64,000 nt of DNA from Streptomyces hygroscopicus (GTDB lineage: Bacteria; Actinomycetota; Actinomycetes; Streptomycetales; Streptomycetaceae). Numbering within the stretch: the stretch's first letter is position 1; the number at the start of each line of letters is the position of its first letter. The stretch is from contig CP018627.1 of assembly GCA_002021875.1 (NCBI GenBank), positions 10,602,001 to 10,666,000 on the forward strand, given 5' to 3'. A program made the position numbers and the translations under genes. A model generated the notes under the pieces. The model was not told the DNA's origin. It searched no databases and saw only the letters and a program-made list of their open reading frames with translations. Shown here piece by piece: positions 1 through 6,973 of the stretch.

Positions 1-241
1 GGACTTCAACTACGTCATCGCCATTGACTACAACCGGGTCAAGGGCGCCTCGCCGCTCGACCAGACCCGGCCCGAAGGGCAGAGCAAGGGCGGCAGCATC
101 TGGCTGCACATGGATCACGGCAGCGGCACCTCGGCCTGCGTCAGCCTCTCCAAGTCCGGTATGGAGTATCTGCTGAAGAATCTCGACCCCAAGCTGCACC
201 CGGTGGTGGTCATGGGGGACAAGGCGCATCTGGCCGCCTGA
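1..241 (+). CDS. L,D-transpeptidase (YkuD-like), C-terminal fragment
   Basis: An open frame enters from the left edge (first full codon at base 2) and stops with TGA at 239-241, giving about 79 residues. It contains WLHMDHGSGTSACVSLS, which matches the histidine plus S/T-x-x-C-V catalytic stretch of YkuD-type L,D-transpeptidases, followed by a typical C-terminal segment (LLKNLDP ... VVVMGD). The family makes 3-3 cross-links in peptidoglycan outside the membrane, with the cysteine as nucleophile. The usual SHGC reads TSAC here, a variant also familiar in secreted actinobacterial members. The N-terminal signal peptide and the rest of the gene lie outside the window. Confidence 0.7.
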   Translation, partial: DFNYVIAIDYNRVKGASPLDQTRPEGQSKGGSIWLHMDHGSGTSACVSLSKSGMEYLLKNLDPKLHPVVVMGDKAHLAA

Positions 242-366
242 GCGCGGCGCCAGGGTTTTCCCGGCTGTTACACGGATCTCATCGGCGGAAACGTGCGCTC
301 GCCATAGTGGGCGCCGCGCGGAATCAATCTTCCGCATCCCAGAAGTCCCGCCCCGGAGGAGATTCC

Positions 367-1806
367 GTGCCGCATTCCGTATCAGCGCCTTCGGTTCCCC
401 GGCGCGTGGCAAGACTGCTGCGTACTTCCCTGTTCGCGCAGGTTGGCTGCGCCCTCGTGCTCGGTGTCGCGGTCGGCCGGCTCTGGCCGGACGTGGGCAC
501 GGCCGTTCAGCCGCTCGGCGACGGCTTCGTCCGCCTTATCAAGGCGGTGATCGCGCCCCTCGTCTTCTGCGTGGTCGTCGGCGGTATCGCCAAGGCCGGG
601 GATCTGAAGGCGTTCGGGCGAATCGGGCTGAAGGCGCTGATTTGGTTCGAGGTGGCCACTACCGTGGCGCTGGTCCTCGGTCTGCTCGCCGCCAATCTGG
701 CCGGGCCGGGCACCGGTATGCATATCGATCCCGCCTCGCTCGACAGCTCGGCCGTGGACGAGCAGACCGGCGGCGGCCATCTGCCGTCGACGGATCAGTT
801 CATCCTGGAGGCCCTGCCGGACAGCGCGGTCGGCGCCTTCGCCGAGAACTCCCTGCTCCAGGTGCTGGTGCTGGCCTGTCTGGTGGGCGCGGCGGTATTG
901 CATCTGGGCAAGACCAAGGTGCCCGCGATCCTTTCGGCCGTCGACCAGGCCCAGGGGATCGTCTTCGCCGTCGTCGGCTTCATCATGCGGCTCGCGCCGC
1001 TGGCCGTCTTCGGGGCCATGGCCCATCTCGTCGGAGAGTACGGCCTGAAGGCCCTGTCGACGTACGGAGAGTTGATCGCGCTGTGTTATGGCGTCGCACT
1101 GCTCTTCCTGGTCCTGCTCGCCGTCGCCCTCAAGGCGATCACCGGGCTCAGTCTCTGGAAGTTCGTCAAGTACACCCGCGAGGAGATGCTGCTGGCCCTC
1201 GGTACCGCGTCCAGTGAGACCGTCATGCCGCGCATGATGCAGAAGCTGCGCGCCGCGGGGTGCCGGGAGGACGCGGTGGGCCTGGTGCTGCCCACCGGAT
1301 ACTCCTTCAACCTCGACGGTGCCTCGATCTATCTCTCCATGGGCACGCTGTTCATCGCCCAGGCGGTCGGGGTGGACCTGAGCCTGGGGCAGCAGATCAC
1401 CGTCATCCTCGTACTGATGCTCACCAGCAAGGGCATGGCCGGAGTGCCGGGTTCCGCCTTCCTCGCGCTGTCCGCCACCGCCTCGGCCCTCGGGGTGATC
1501 CCGGCCGCCGCCGTGGCCCTGCTGCTGGGGGTGGACCGGATCATGGATTCGATGCGGGTGGCCACGAATCTGCTCGGCAACTGCGTCGCGGTCTTCGCCG
1601 TCTCGCGCTGGGAGGGCGCACTGGATGCGCGGAAGGCCCAGCGGGTTCTCTCGGGCGAGGAGGCGGCCGAGGGGGCGGCGGCTCAGGAGGCGACGCCCGA
1701 GGGGGCGGCGGCCGAGGAGGAGAAGACGGCTGAGGAGAAGGACTCCGTCGCCCAGGCGGGGGCCGGCCGGACCGAGTCCGCGGGCAGTGTCTCCCGCAGC
1801 GGCTGA
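367..1806 (+). CDS. Dicarboxylate/amino acid:cation symporter (DctA-like)
   Basis: A 479-residue membrane transporter of the DAACS family, which imports C4-dicarboxylates or acidic amino acids with Na+ or H+. Visible family marks are the hydrophobic N-terminal helices, the substrate-site motif TGYSFNLDGASIYLSMG, the serine-rich re-entrant loop SKGMAGVPGSAF, and the last core helix with DRIMDSMRVATNLLGN, whose Asp, Arg and Asn residues are cation and substrate ligands in the family. GTG 367 is preferred over the in-frame GTG at 307 because GGAGGA at 355-360 sits 6 bases upstream. The last 50 or so residues are a Glu/Ala-rich, probably disordered tail coded by imperfect repeats (1660-1740), which is unusual for the family. 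The substrate cannot be set from sequence alone. The gene is convergent with the marR-type gene. Confidence 0.88.
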   Translation: MPHSVSAPSVPRRVARLLRTSLFAQVGCALVLGVAVGRLWPDVGTAVQPLGDGFVRLIKAVIAPLVFCVVVGGIAKAGDLKAFGRIGLKALIWFEVATTVALVLGLLAANLAGPGTGMHIDPASLDSSAVDEQTGGGHLPSTDQFILEALPDSAVGAFAENSLLQVLVLACLVGAAVLHLGKTKVPAILSAVDQAQGIVFAVVGFIMRLAPLAVFGAMAHLVGEYGLKALSTYGELIALCYGVALLFLVLLAVALKAITGLSLWKFVKYTREEMLLALGTASSETVMPRMMQKLRAAGCREDAVGLVLPTGYSFNLDGASIYLSMGTLFIAQAVGVDLSLGQQITVILVLMLTSKGMAGVPGSAFLALSATASALGVIPAAAVALLLGVDRIMDSMRVATNLLGNCVAVFAVSRWEGALDARKAQRVLSGEEAAEGAAAQEATPEGAAAEEEKTAEEKDSVAQAGAGRTESAGSVSRSG

Positions 1807-1811
1807 AGGGT

Positions 1812-1839
1812 CCGGACCACCTCAGCAGCGGTGGTCCGG
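1812..1839. terminator. Bidirectional hairpin between symporter and MarR genes
   Basis: A perfect 10-bp stem, CCGGACCACC (1812-1821) and GGTGGTCCGG (1830-1839), with the 8-base loop TCAGCAGC. The MarR stop codon is in the first loop bases. No T-run follows, as is common for Streptomyces terminators. Its place between two convergent genes suggests it ends transcription from both sides. Confidence 0.65.
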
Positions 1840-2262
1840 GGTGCCGGAGAGGGTGTCCAGCAGATCGCCCAGCGCGTCGCGCTGCTGATCACTGAGCGGT
1901 GCCAGGATGTCCTCCGCGGCGGCTCGGCGGGCCTCGCGCAGCGCGCGCAGCGTCGCCCGCCCGGTGTCGGTGAGCTCGATGCGCACCACCCGGCGGTTGG
2001 ACGGATCCGGTACGCGGCGCACCGAGCCATGCGCCTCCAGGGCGTCCACCAGCGTGGTCACGGCGCGCGGAACCACCTCGAGGCGCTGCGCCAGGTCCGC
2101 CATCCGCGGCGGCTGGTCGCTGTGGGAGACGGTGCGCAGCAGGCGGGACTGGGCGGGGGTGATGCCCAGTGGTTCCATATGGCGCATCTGGGCGCGATGC
2201 AGTCTGCGGGTCAGGCGCAGCAGCTGCTCCGCGAGGAGGCCGGATGTCTCGGGGGTGGGCAT
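1822..2262 (-). CDS. MarR-family transcriptional regulator
   Basis: A 146-residue winged-helix repressor. The recognition helix region (MADLAQRLEVVPRAVTTLVD) and the wing (DPSNRRVVRIELTDTG) are typical of MarR, and the flanking helices would form the dimer interface. The gene is divergent from an ABC exporter gene 135 bp away. In this family that arrangement usually means the regulator represses itself and the exporter until a toxic ligand binds. An inverted repeat in the gap (2287-2311) is a candidate operator. The ligand is unknown. Confidence 0.9.
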   Translation of the reverse strand: MPTPETSGLLAEQLLRLTRRLHRAQMRHMEPLGITPAQSRLLRTVSHSDQPPRMADLAQRLEVVPRAVTTLVDALEAHGSVRRVPDPSNRRVVRIELTDTGRATLRALREARRAAAEDILAPLSDQQRDALGDLLDTLSGTPDHRC

Positions 2263-2286
2263 GATCGGAGTTTATCAGGACCCGGT

Positions 2287-2319
2287 TCATTGTGAGTATA
2301 GGTAACAATGAGCTATGCT
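2287..2319 (+). promoter_or_regulatory. Candidate MarR operator and exporter promoter
   Basis: An inverted repeat, TCATTGT (2287-2293) and ACAATGA (2305-2311), has perfect 7-bp arms and an 11-bp spacer in an AT-rich patch. TTGTGA (2290-2295) and TATGCT (2314-2319), 18 bp apart, could be the -35 and -10 boxes of the ABC gene, so a protein bound to the repeat would block the -35. Assigning it to the MarR protein is inference from position. Confidence 0.5.
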
Positions 2320-2397
2320 CTCAAAGCCCGCGCCGCCGCGATCACGGCTCGACCATGCCGTCACTCGCGGCGGTCTCCCTGACTCCAGAAGGAGCCC

Positions 2398-4260
2398 ATG
2401 CACCCCGACACACCACCGTCATGGACCCCGTCCGACCAGGAGCCCGAGCGGCCCGCCCAAGTGCGGCGCATCCTCCGGCTGTTCCGTCCCTACCGCGGCC
2501 GCCTCACCGTGGTCGGCCTGCTGGTCGCCGCCTCCGCGCTGGTCTCGGTCGCCACCCCGTTCCTGCTCCGGGAGATCCTCGACACCGCCATCCCCGACGG
2601 CCGCACCGGGCTGCTCACCCTGCTCGCCCTCGGCATGATCGCCGCGGCCGTCGTCAACAGCGTTTTCGGCGTTCTGCAGACCCTGATCTCCACCACCGTC
2701 GGCCAGCGCGTCATGCACGATCTGCGCACCGCCGTCTACGACCGGCTGCAGCGCATGCCGCTCGCCTTCTTCACTCGCACGCGCACCGGCGAGGTGCAGT
2801 CCCGCATCGCCAATGACATCGGCGGTATGCAGGCCACCGTCACCTCCACCGCGACCTCGCTGGTCTCCAACCTCACCAGCGTGGTCGCCACCGTCGTCGC
2901 GATGCTCGCGCTCGACTGGCGGCTGACCGTCGTCTCGCTGCTCCTGCTGCCGGTGTTCGTCTGGATCAGCCGTCGGGTCGGCGCCGAGCGCAAGAAGATC
3001 ACCTCGCAGCGCCAGAAGCAGATGGCGACCATGTCCGCGATGGTCACCGAGTCGCTGTCGGTGAGCGGAATCCTGCTCGGCCGCAGCATGGGCCGGTCCG
3101 AGTCGCTCACCCAGCAGTTCGCTGAGCAATCCGAGCGTCTCGTGGGCCTGGAAGTGCGCTCCAACATGGCGGGCCGCTGGCGGATGTCCACCATCGGCAT
3201 CGTCATGGCCGCCATGCCCGCGCTGATCTACTGGGCCGCGGGAATCGCCCTCCAGGCCGGTGGCCCGGCCGTCTCCATCGGCACGCTCGTCGCCTTCGTC
3301 TCGCTCCAGCAGGGGCTGCTCCGGCCCACGGTGAGCCTGCTGTCCACCGGTGTGCAGGTGCAGACCTCCCTCGCCCTCTTCGCCCGCATCTTCGAATACC
3401 TCGACCTGCCGATCGACATCACCGAGCCCGCCGACCCGGTGCGGCTGGAGAAGGTGCGCGGCGAAGTCCGCTTCGACGGCGTCGACTTCCAGTACGACGG
3501 CACGGCCCCCGGCGCGTCTAAGGGCGGCCTGTCGAAGAGCACGAAGGGCGGCTCGTCGAAGGGCACCCTGCGCGGCATCGATCTGACCGTTCCCGCGGGC
3601 GGCAGCCTGGCAGTGGTCGGACCGACCGGTTCCGGCAAGACGACCCTGAGCTATCTGGTGCCCCGGCTCTACGACGTGACCGGCGGCCGGGTGCTGCTCG
3701 ACGGGGTGGACGTCCGCGACCTCGACTTCGACACCCTCGCCCGGGCCATCGGCGTCGTCTCCCAGGAGACCTATCTCTTCCACGCCTCCGTCGCCGAGAA
3801 CCTGCGCTTCGCCAAGCCCGACGCGACCGATGAGGAGATCATGGCGGCGGCCGAGGCGGCCCAGATCCACGACCACATCGCCTCCCTCCCGGACGGCTAT
3901 GACACCCTCGTGGGGGAGCGCGGCTATCGCTTCTCCGGCGGGGAGAAGCAGCGTCTGGCCATAGCCCGCACGATTCTGCGCGACCCGCCCGTCCTCATCC
4001 TCGACGAGGCCACCAGCGCCCTGGACACCCGCACCGAGCAGGCCGTTCAGCAGGCCATCGACGCCCTCTCGGCCGGTCGCACCACGATCACCATCGCCCA
4101 CCGGCTCTCCACCGTGCGCGACGCCGACCAGATCGTCGTCCTCGACGGCGGCCGAGTCGCCGAGCGGGGCACCCACGAGGAGCTGCTGGCCAGGGACGGA
4201 CGCTACGCGGCACTGGTGCGGCGCGACACCCACCTGGCGCCGGTGGTCCCTGCCGTCTAG
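2398..4260 (+). CDS. ABC transporter, fused permease-ATPase (exporter type)
   Basis: A 620-residue half-transporter: a six-helix exporter membrane domain at about residues 30-330, then a nucleotide-binding domain. Walker A is GPTGSGKT (408-415), the Q-loop is in SQETYLFH, the signature is FSGGEKQ (512-518), the Walker B Asp-Glu are at 536-537, and the H-loop histidine is 568. It would act as a dimer in the membrane to export lipids or drugs. ATG 2398 has AAGGAG at 2389-2394. An odd Ser/Lys/Gly-rich stretch (about residues 372-388) is inserted between the A-loop tyrosine (FQYDG) and the first strand of the ATPase core. The divergent MarR gene suggests drug-responsive control. Confidence 0.93.
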   Translation: MHPDTPPSWTPSDQEPERPAQVRRILRLFRPYRGRLTVVGLLVAASALVSVATPFLLREILDTAIPDGRTGLLTLLALGMIAAAVVNSVFGVLQTLISTTVGQRVMHDLRTAVYDRLQRMPLAFFTRTRTGEVQSRIANDIGGMQATVTSTATSLVSNLTSVVATVVAMLALDWRLTVVSLLLLPVFVWISRRVGAERKKITSQRQKQMATMSAMVTESLSVSGILLGRSMGRSESLTQQFAEQSERLVGLEVRSNMAGRWRMSTIGIVMAAMPALIYWAAGIALQAGGPAVSIGTLVAFVSLQQGLLRPTVSLLSTGVQVQTSLALFARIFEYLDLPIDITEPADPVRLEKVRGEVRFDGVDFQYDGTAPGASKGGLSKSTKGGSSKGTLRGIDLTVPAGGSLAVVGPTGSGKTTLSYLVPRLYDVTGGRVLLDGVDVRDLDFDTLARAIGVVSQETYLFHASVAENLRFAKPDATDEEIMAAAEAAQIHDHIASLPDGYDTLVGERGYRFSGGEKQRLAIARTILRDPPVLILDEATSALDTRTEQAVQQAIDALSAGRTTITIAHRLSTVRDADQIVVLDGGRVAERGTHEELLARDGRYAALVRRDTHLAPVVPAV

Positions 4261-4290
4261 TCCGTCTAGTCCGCTGGTCCGCTGGTCCGC

Positions 4291-4319
4291 GCACCGCGCC
4301 CGTTACGCGGGCACGGTGC
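4291..4319. terminator. Bidirectional hairpin between ABC and SARP genes
   Basis: GCACCG-C-GCCCG (4291-4302) pairs with CGGGC-A-CGGTGC (4308-4319): 11 base pairs with one C/A mismatch and a TTACG loop that contains the SARP stop codon (4303-4305). It lies just beyond the ABC gene end and short ACTAGTCCG-like repeats (4257-4290). It probably ends both convergent transcripts. Confidence 0.65.
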
Positions 4320-5121
4320 CCGCAGGGGCCGATGTGTCGGTGCCCTGCGCCGGGGCGTCGCTCGCCGGGCGGGAGACGATCCGACGCGCCGGGGGTTCTG
4401 GGGCGGCACCCCCAGGTGGCACCAGGTTTCTCAGCGTCGGGGAGGGCTCCAGGCCCAGCTCGTCGAGCAGGACGCGGCGGCATTGCTCGTACTGCCGCAG
4501 TGCCGCGCCTCTGTTGCCGGCCGCGAGATGCGCGTTCATGAGCACGCGATGAGCGCTTTCCCGCAGGGGCTCCGCGCGTACGGCGGCGAGTCCGGCGGCG
4601 ACGGCCTCGCCGTGGCGGCCCGCCGCCGTCAGCCGTTCGGTCATCGCCTCCAGGGCGTACAGCCGCAGTTCGTGGTACTGCTCCTGCTCGACCAACACCC
4701 ACTCGTTCTCCGACCATTCGGGTAAGAGGTCGGCCGAGAGGTCCTCCCTCATCTGCGTGGTGAGGATGTCGTCGCAGGGGTGTGACATGTCGAGCAGCCG
4801 GTGTGCGCGCGTCGCCGCCGCGTGGATGTCCACGGTGATGTGCTTGCAGATCGCCAGTTCCTGTGCGGACGCGTCGATGACCTGATGTCCCGTTCGCGTG
4901 GCGCGCCATAACGACGATCGGAGGTTGGCGTTGGCGCGGGACGCCGTGACGTCCGGCCACAGCGTGCCGGCCACGTAGGTCCGGCTCCGTGGCATGTTCT
5001 GCAGGGCGAGGAACGCAAGAAGGCGCTGGGCGCTGGAGGATATCGGAACGCGTTTGTGATCGACCGACAACGCGAAACTCTTGAGCAGTCTCAACGTCAT
5101 GACATGGCCTTCTGCGCTCAT
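4303..5121 (-). CDS. SARP-type regulator (OmpR-like winged helix + BTAD)
   Basis: A 272-residue protein with the layout of Streptomyces antibiotic regulatory proteins. An OmpR/PhoB-like winged helix at about residues 8-95 (RLLAFLALQ, AGTLWPD, RANANLRSSLWR) is followed by a bacterial transcriptional activation domain at about 100-240 (LVEQEQYHELRLYALEAMTERL, ESAHRVLMNAHLAAGNRGAALRQYEQCRRVL), then a Pro/Ala-rich tail. SARPs activate promoters by binding direct repeats spaced one helical turn apart, and a tandem 11-bp repeat lies just upstream (5171-5192). It has no C-terminal ATPase domain, unlike AfsR. The start may be ATG 5121 or ATG 5100; both are possible. It sits at the edge of the CIS operon and may control it, which is inference from position. 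Confidence 0.85.
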   Translation of the reverse strand: MSAEGHVMTLRLLKSFALSVDHKRVPISSSAQRLLAFLALQNMPRSRTYVAGTLWPDVTASRANANLRSSLWRATRTGHQVIDASAQELAICKHITVDIHAAATRAHRLLDMSHPCDDILTTQMREDLSADLLPEWSENEWVLVEQEQYHELRLYALEAMTERLTAAGRHGEAVAAGLAAVRAEPLRESAHRVLMNAHLAAGNRGAALRQYEQCRRVLLDELGLEPSPTLRNLVPPGGAAPEPPARRIVSRPASDAPAQGTDTSAPAGTVPA

Positions 5122-5170
5122 CGGCCCCCCGGGGCGATATTGGCTTCAGCGACCCATCCCATGCGTCCCC

Positions 5171-5192
5171 TCGGGATGCCTTCGGGATGCCC
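5171..5192 (-). promoter_or_regulatory. Tandem 11-bp direct repeat upstream of SARP gene
   Basis: TCGGGATGCCT (5171-5181) is followed at once by TCGGGATGCCC (5182-5192), ten of eleven bases identical, 50-71 bp upstream of the SARP start. SARPs bind direct repeats with an 11-bp period. CAATAT on the minus strand (5142-5137) is a possible -10, although the gap to the repeats is longer than in classic SARP promoters. A 10-bp palindrome, GATCATGATC, lies further up at 5212-5221. Confidence 0.4.
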
Positions 5193-5286
5193 TAAAGCCA
5201 TGTTACGAGCAGATCATGATCGTGTGTCCGGCCTTCCCGCTAAAGGACGCTATATGGCCAGGCATCACCGGGACGTCGCGACAACG

Positions 5287-5484
5287 TCACCTGTCGGGCT
5301 CGATGAATTGATCGAGCCAGGCGCGCACGGCGGTGAGCGCGTCGTCGACCGCGCTCACCGCGGTGGGGGGCGCCTGGTGCCGGTCCTCCGTCCGCACGAT
5401 GCGAGCACGGAATCCGTCCGGCCTGCCGCCTTCCACCCAGACCCGGAGGATCAGGACACCGGTCCGTTCTGAGGGGATTTCCAT
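5287..5484 (-). CDS. Small conserved-looking protein beside the CIS operon
   Basis: A 65-residue frame. A likely beta-strand stretch, GVLILRVWVEGG, is followed by an Arg/Asp-rich turn (RARIVRTED) and a C-terminal helix (VDDALTAVRAWLDQFIEPD). It lies between the SARP gene and the first CIS gene and is divergent from the latter. I recognise no named domain. The ribosome site is weak: a GGGGAGG run is about 15 bases from the ATG. Its compact alternation of strands and helix makes chance coding less likely, but it is not proven. It could be a small regulator or accessory protein of the CIS. Confidence 0.55.
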   Translation of the reverse strand: MEIPSERTGVLILRVWVEGGRPDGFRARIVRTEDRHQAPPTAVSAVDDALTAVRAWLDQFIEPDR

Positions 5485-5662
5485 GAAAAGAAGATATGCC
5501 TCCCCGTGTCACCTCGGCGTTGTCGATGTGTGTCCGGATTCGTCATCGGCGGCAGCGAAAACGGACCGGTGACGCTCGTGTGATGAGCGCATCGCGGTCC
5601 GGCCACGCCGGGACCGGCATTCTCTCGGAGCACGCTTTCGAGCGCGGAGAGGGGGGATTCGC

Positions 5663-6241
5663 ATGGGGGACTTCGGCGTCATCGCCGACGTCTCGACGGT
5701 CATCGTGGAGAGCCTGACCCAATCCCTGCGCGGGCTCAGCCAGGTGGAACCGCCGATCGCGGAACTCAACGACCTCTCCGAGACGGTACAGACACCCCCG
5801 CCGAAGCTCACGGTGTTCCTCTACGAGATCGCCGAGGACCCCACCTCGCGCAACCGGCCGCCGGTGCGCTCCCAGCCACCCGACCCACCGACCACCCGCA
5901 AGCCGCCGATGGCCCTGCTGCTGCGCTACCTGGTCACCCCCTGGGGCGGCGACCAGGCGACCCAGCACCGGATGCTCGGACGGGCCCTGCAGACCTTCTA
6001 CGACGACGCGATCCTGGACGGCGTACAGCTGTCCGGCAGCCTGGCGGCGAGCACCGACTCGCTGCACCTCAGCCTGACCCCGCTCACCTTGGACCAGAAG
6101 TCCTGGGTCTGGTACGCGATTCAGAAGCCGTACCGGCTGTCGCTGAACTACGAGGTCCGCGTGGTCAACCTGGACTCCGCCATCGAGATCCCGGTCCGCC
6201 CGGTGCACAGCCGGGTCATCAGCGGGACGGGGATGCCATGA
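5663..6241 (+). CDS. CIS cap protein, DUF4255 / Pvc16 N-terminal family
   Basis: A 192-residue first gene of the CIS operon. The family signs are an N-terminal helix pair (VIVESLTQSLRGL), the PPKLTVFLYEIAEDPTSRNRP strand-turn and the core LLLRYLVTPWGGD, all typical of DUF4255 proteins, which correspond to the Pvc16/Afp16 cap that closes the distal end of the tube and sheath. ATG 5663 is preceded by GGAGAGGGGGGA. The 178-bp gap upstream, shared with the divergent 65-residue gene, must hold the operon promoter; no clear -35/-10 pair was found there. It overlaps the next gene by ATGA. Confidence 0.85.
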   Translation: MGDFGVIADVSTVIVESLTQSLRGLSQVEPPIAELNDLSETVQTPPPKLTVFLYEIAEDPTSRNRPPVRSQPPDPPTTRKPPMALLLRYLVTPWGGDQATQHRMLGRALQTFYDDAILDGVQLSGSLAASTDSLHLSLTPLTLDQKSWVWYAIQKPYRLSLNYEVRVVNLDSAIEIPVRPVHSRVISGTGMP

Positions 6242-6963
6242 GCCGCTTCGTACCGCTGGAGCGGTCGACGCTCCACAGCCCGGTCTGGTTCATCCCCTTC
6301 GACGACTACGCCCGGCGGGTGCACGGCGCCGGGGTGACGGTCCGGCTGGACCGCTACGAGGACGGCGGCTGGCTGCCGCTGGACGACATGGCGGTGCGCA
6401 CCCCCAGCGCCGCCTTCGCCTATCCGGGTCTTGGCCGGTGCGCCGAGCCGTGGGCGGCCCGGCCACGGCGCCACCGGGCCCGCTTCGCGGCCGCCGGCTA
6501 CCAGCCGCTGTACCCGGCCGACGGCCAGCCGTTCTCGGCCGCCCTGATGGGCGTCGAGTTCCTGGTGTACCCGTATGACGACGCCCACCCGCCGCCGGTG
6601 GTGACCGAGCCGCGGCTGGTCCGGCTGCTGCCGAGCGTCTCCTTCCCCTACCCGCCGGGTCTGCGCACGGTGCACGGCGCCGTGGTCGACGCGGTCACCC
6701 GGGCGCCGGTCGCGGGCGCGCTGATCGAGGCCAGGGGACGGACCAGCCGGGACCTGACGCCATGGCACGAGCGCACCCTGTCCGACGCCGCGGGCGCCTT
6801 CCGGCTGGCCCTGCGGTGGGAGGGCGAGAAGGCCGACGAACACGCCGTCGAGGAGACATTCCGCCTGCAGGCCACCGAGCGGCCGGGCCGGACCGGATCG
6901 CTGGTCGTGCGGCTGCCCCAGGACATCGAGCGCCGGCACGTCATAGAGATCCGCGAGAGTTAA
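6238..6963 (+). CDS. CIS-associated protein with carboxypeptidase-regulatory-like domain
   Basis: A 241-residue protein translated by ATGA overlap with the cap gene. The C-terminal part (about residues 140-235) has the pattern of a carboxypeptidase regulatory-like or transthyretin-type beta-sandwich: TVHGAVVDAVTRAPVAGALIEARG, then SDAAGAFRLAL and VVRLP. The N-terminal 135 residues (VWFIPFDDYARRV ... GVTVRLDRYEDGGW) match nothing I can name. It sits between cap and sheath, so it may join or decorate the cap end of the particle. That role is inference from gene order. Confidence 0.7.
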   Translation: MSRFVPLERSTLHSPVWFIPFDDYARRVHGAGVTVRLDRYEDGGWLPLDDMAVRTPSAAFAYPGLGRCAEPWAARPRRHRARFAAAGYQPLYPADGQPFSAALMGVEFLVYPYDDAHPPPVVTEPRLVRLLPSVSFPYPPGLRTVHGAVVDAVTRAPVAGALIEARGRTSRDLTPWHERTLSDAAGAFRLALRWEGEKADEHAVEETFRLQATERPGRTGSLVVRLPQDIERRHVIEIRES

Positions 6964-6973
6964 GGAGCCGTCC

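Noticed and set aside
307..366. Longer N-terminus for the symporter from GTG 307
   Set aside because: No ribosome site before 307, whereas GGAGGA lies just before GTG 367; the extra residues are hydrophilic and unlike the family start.
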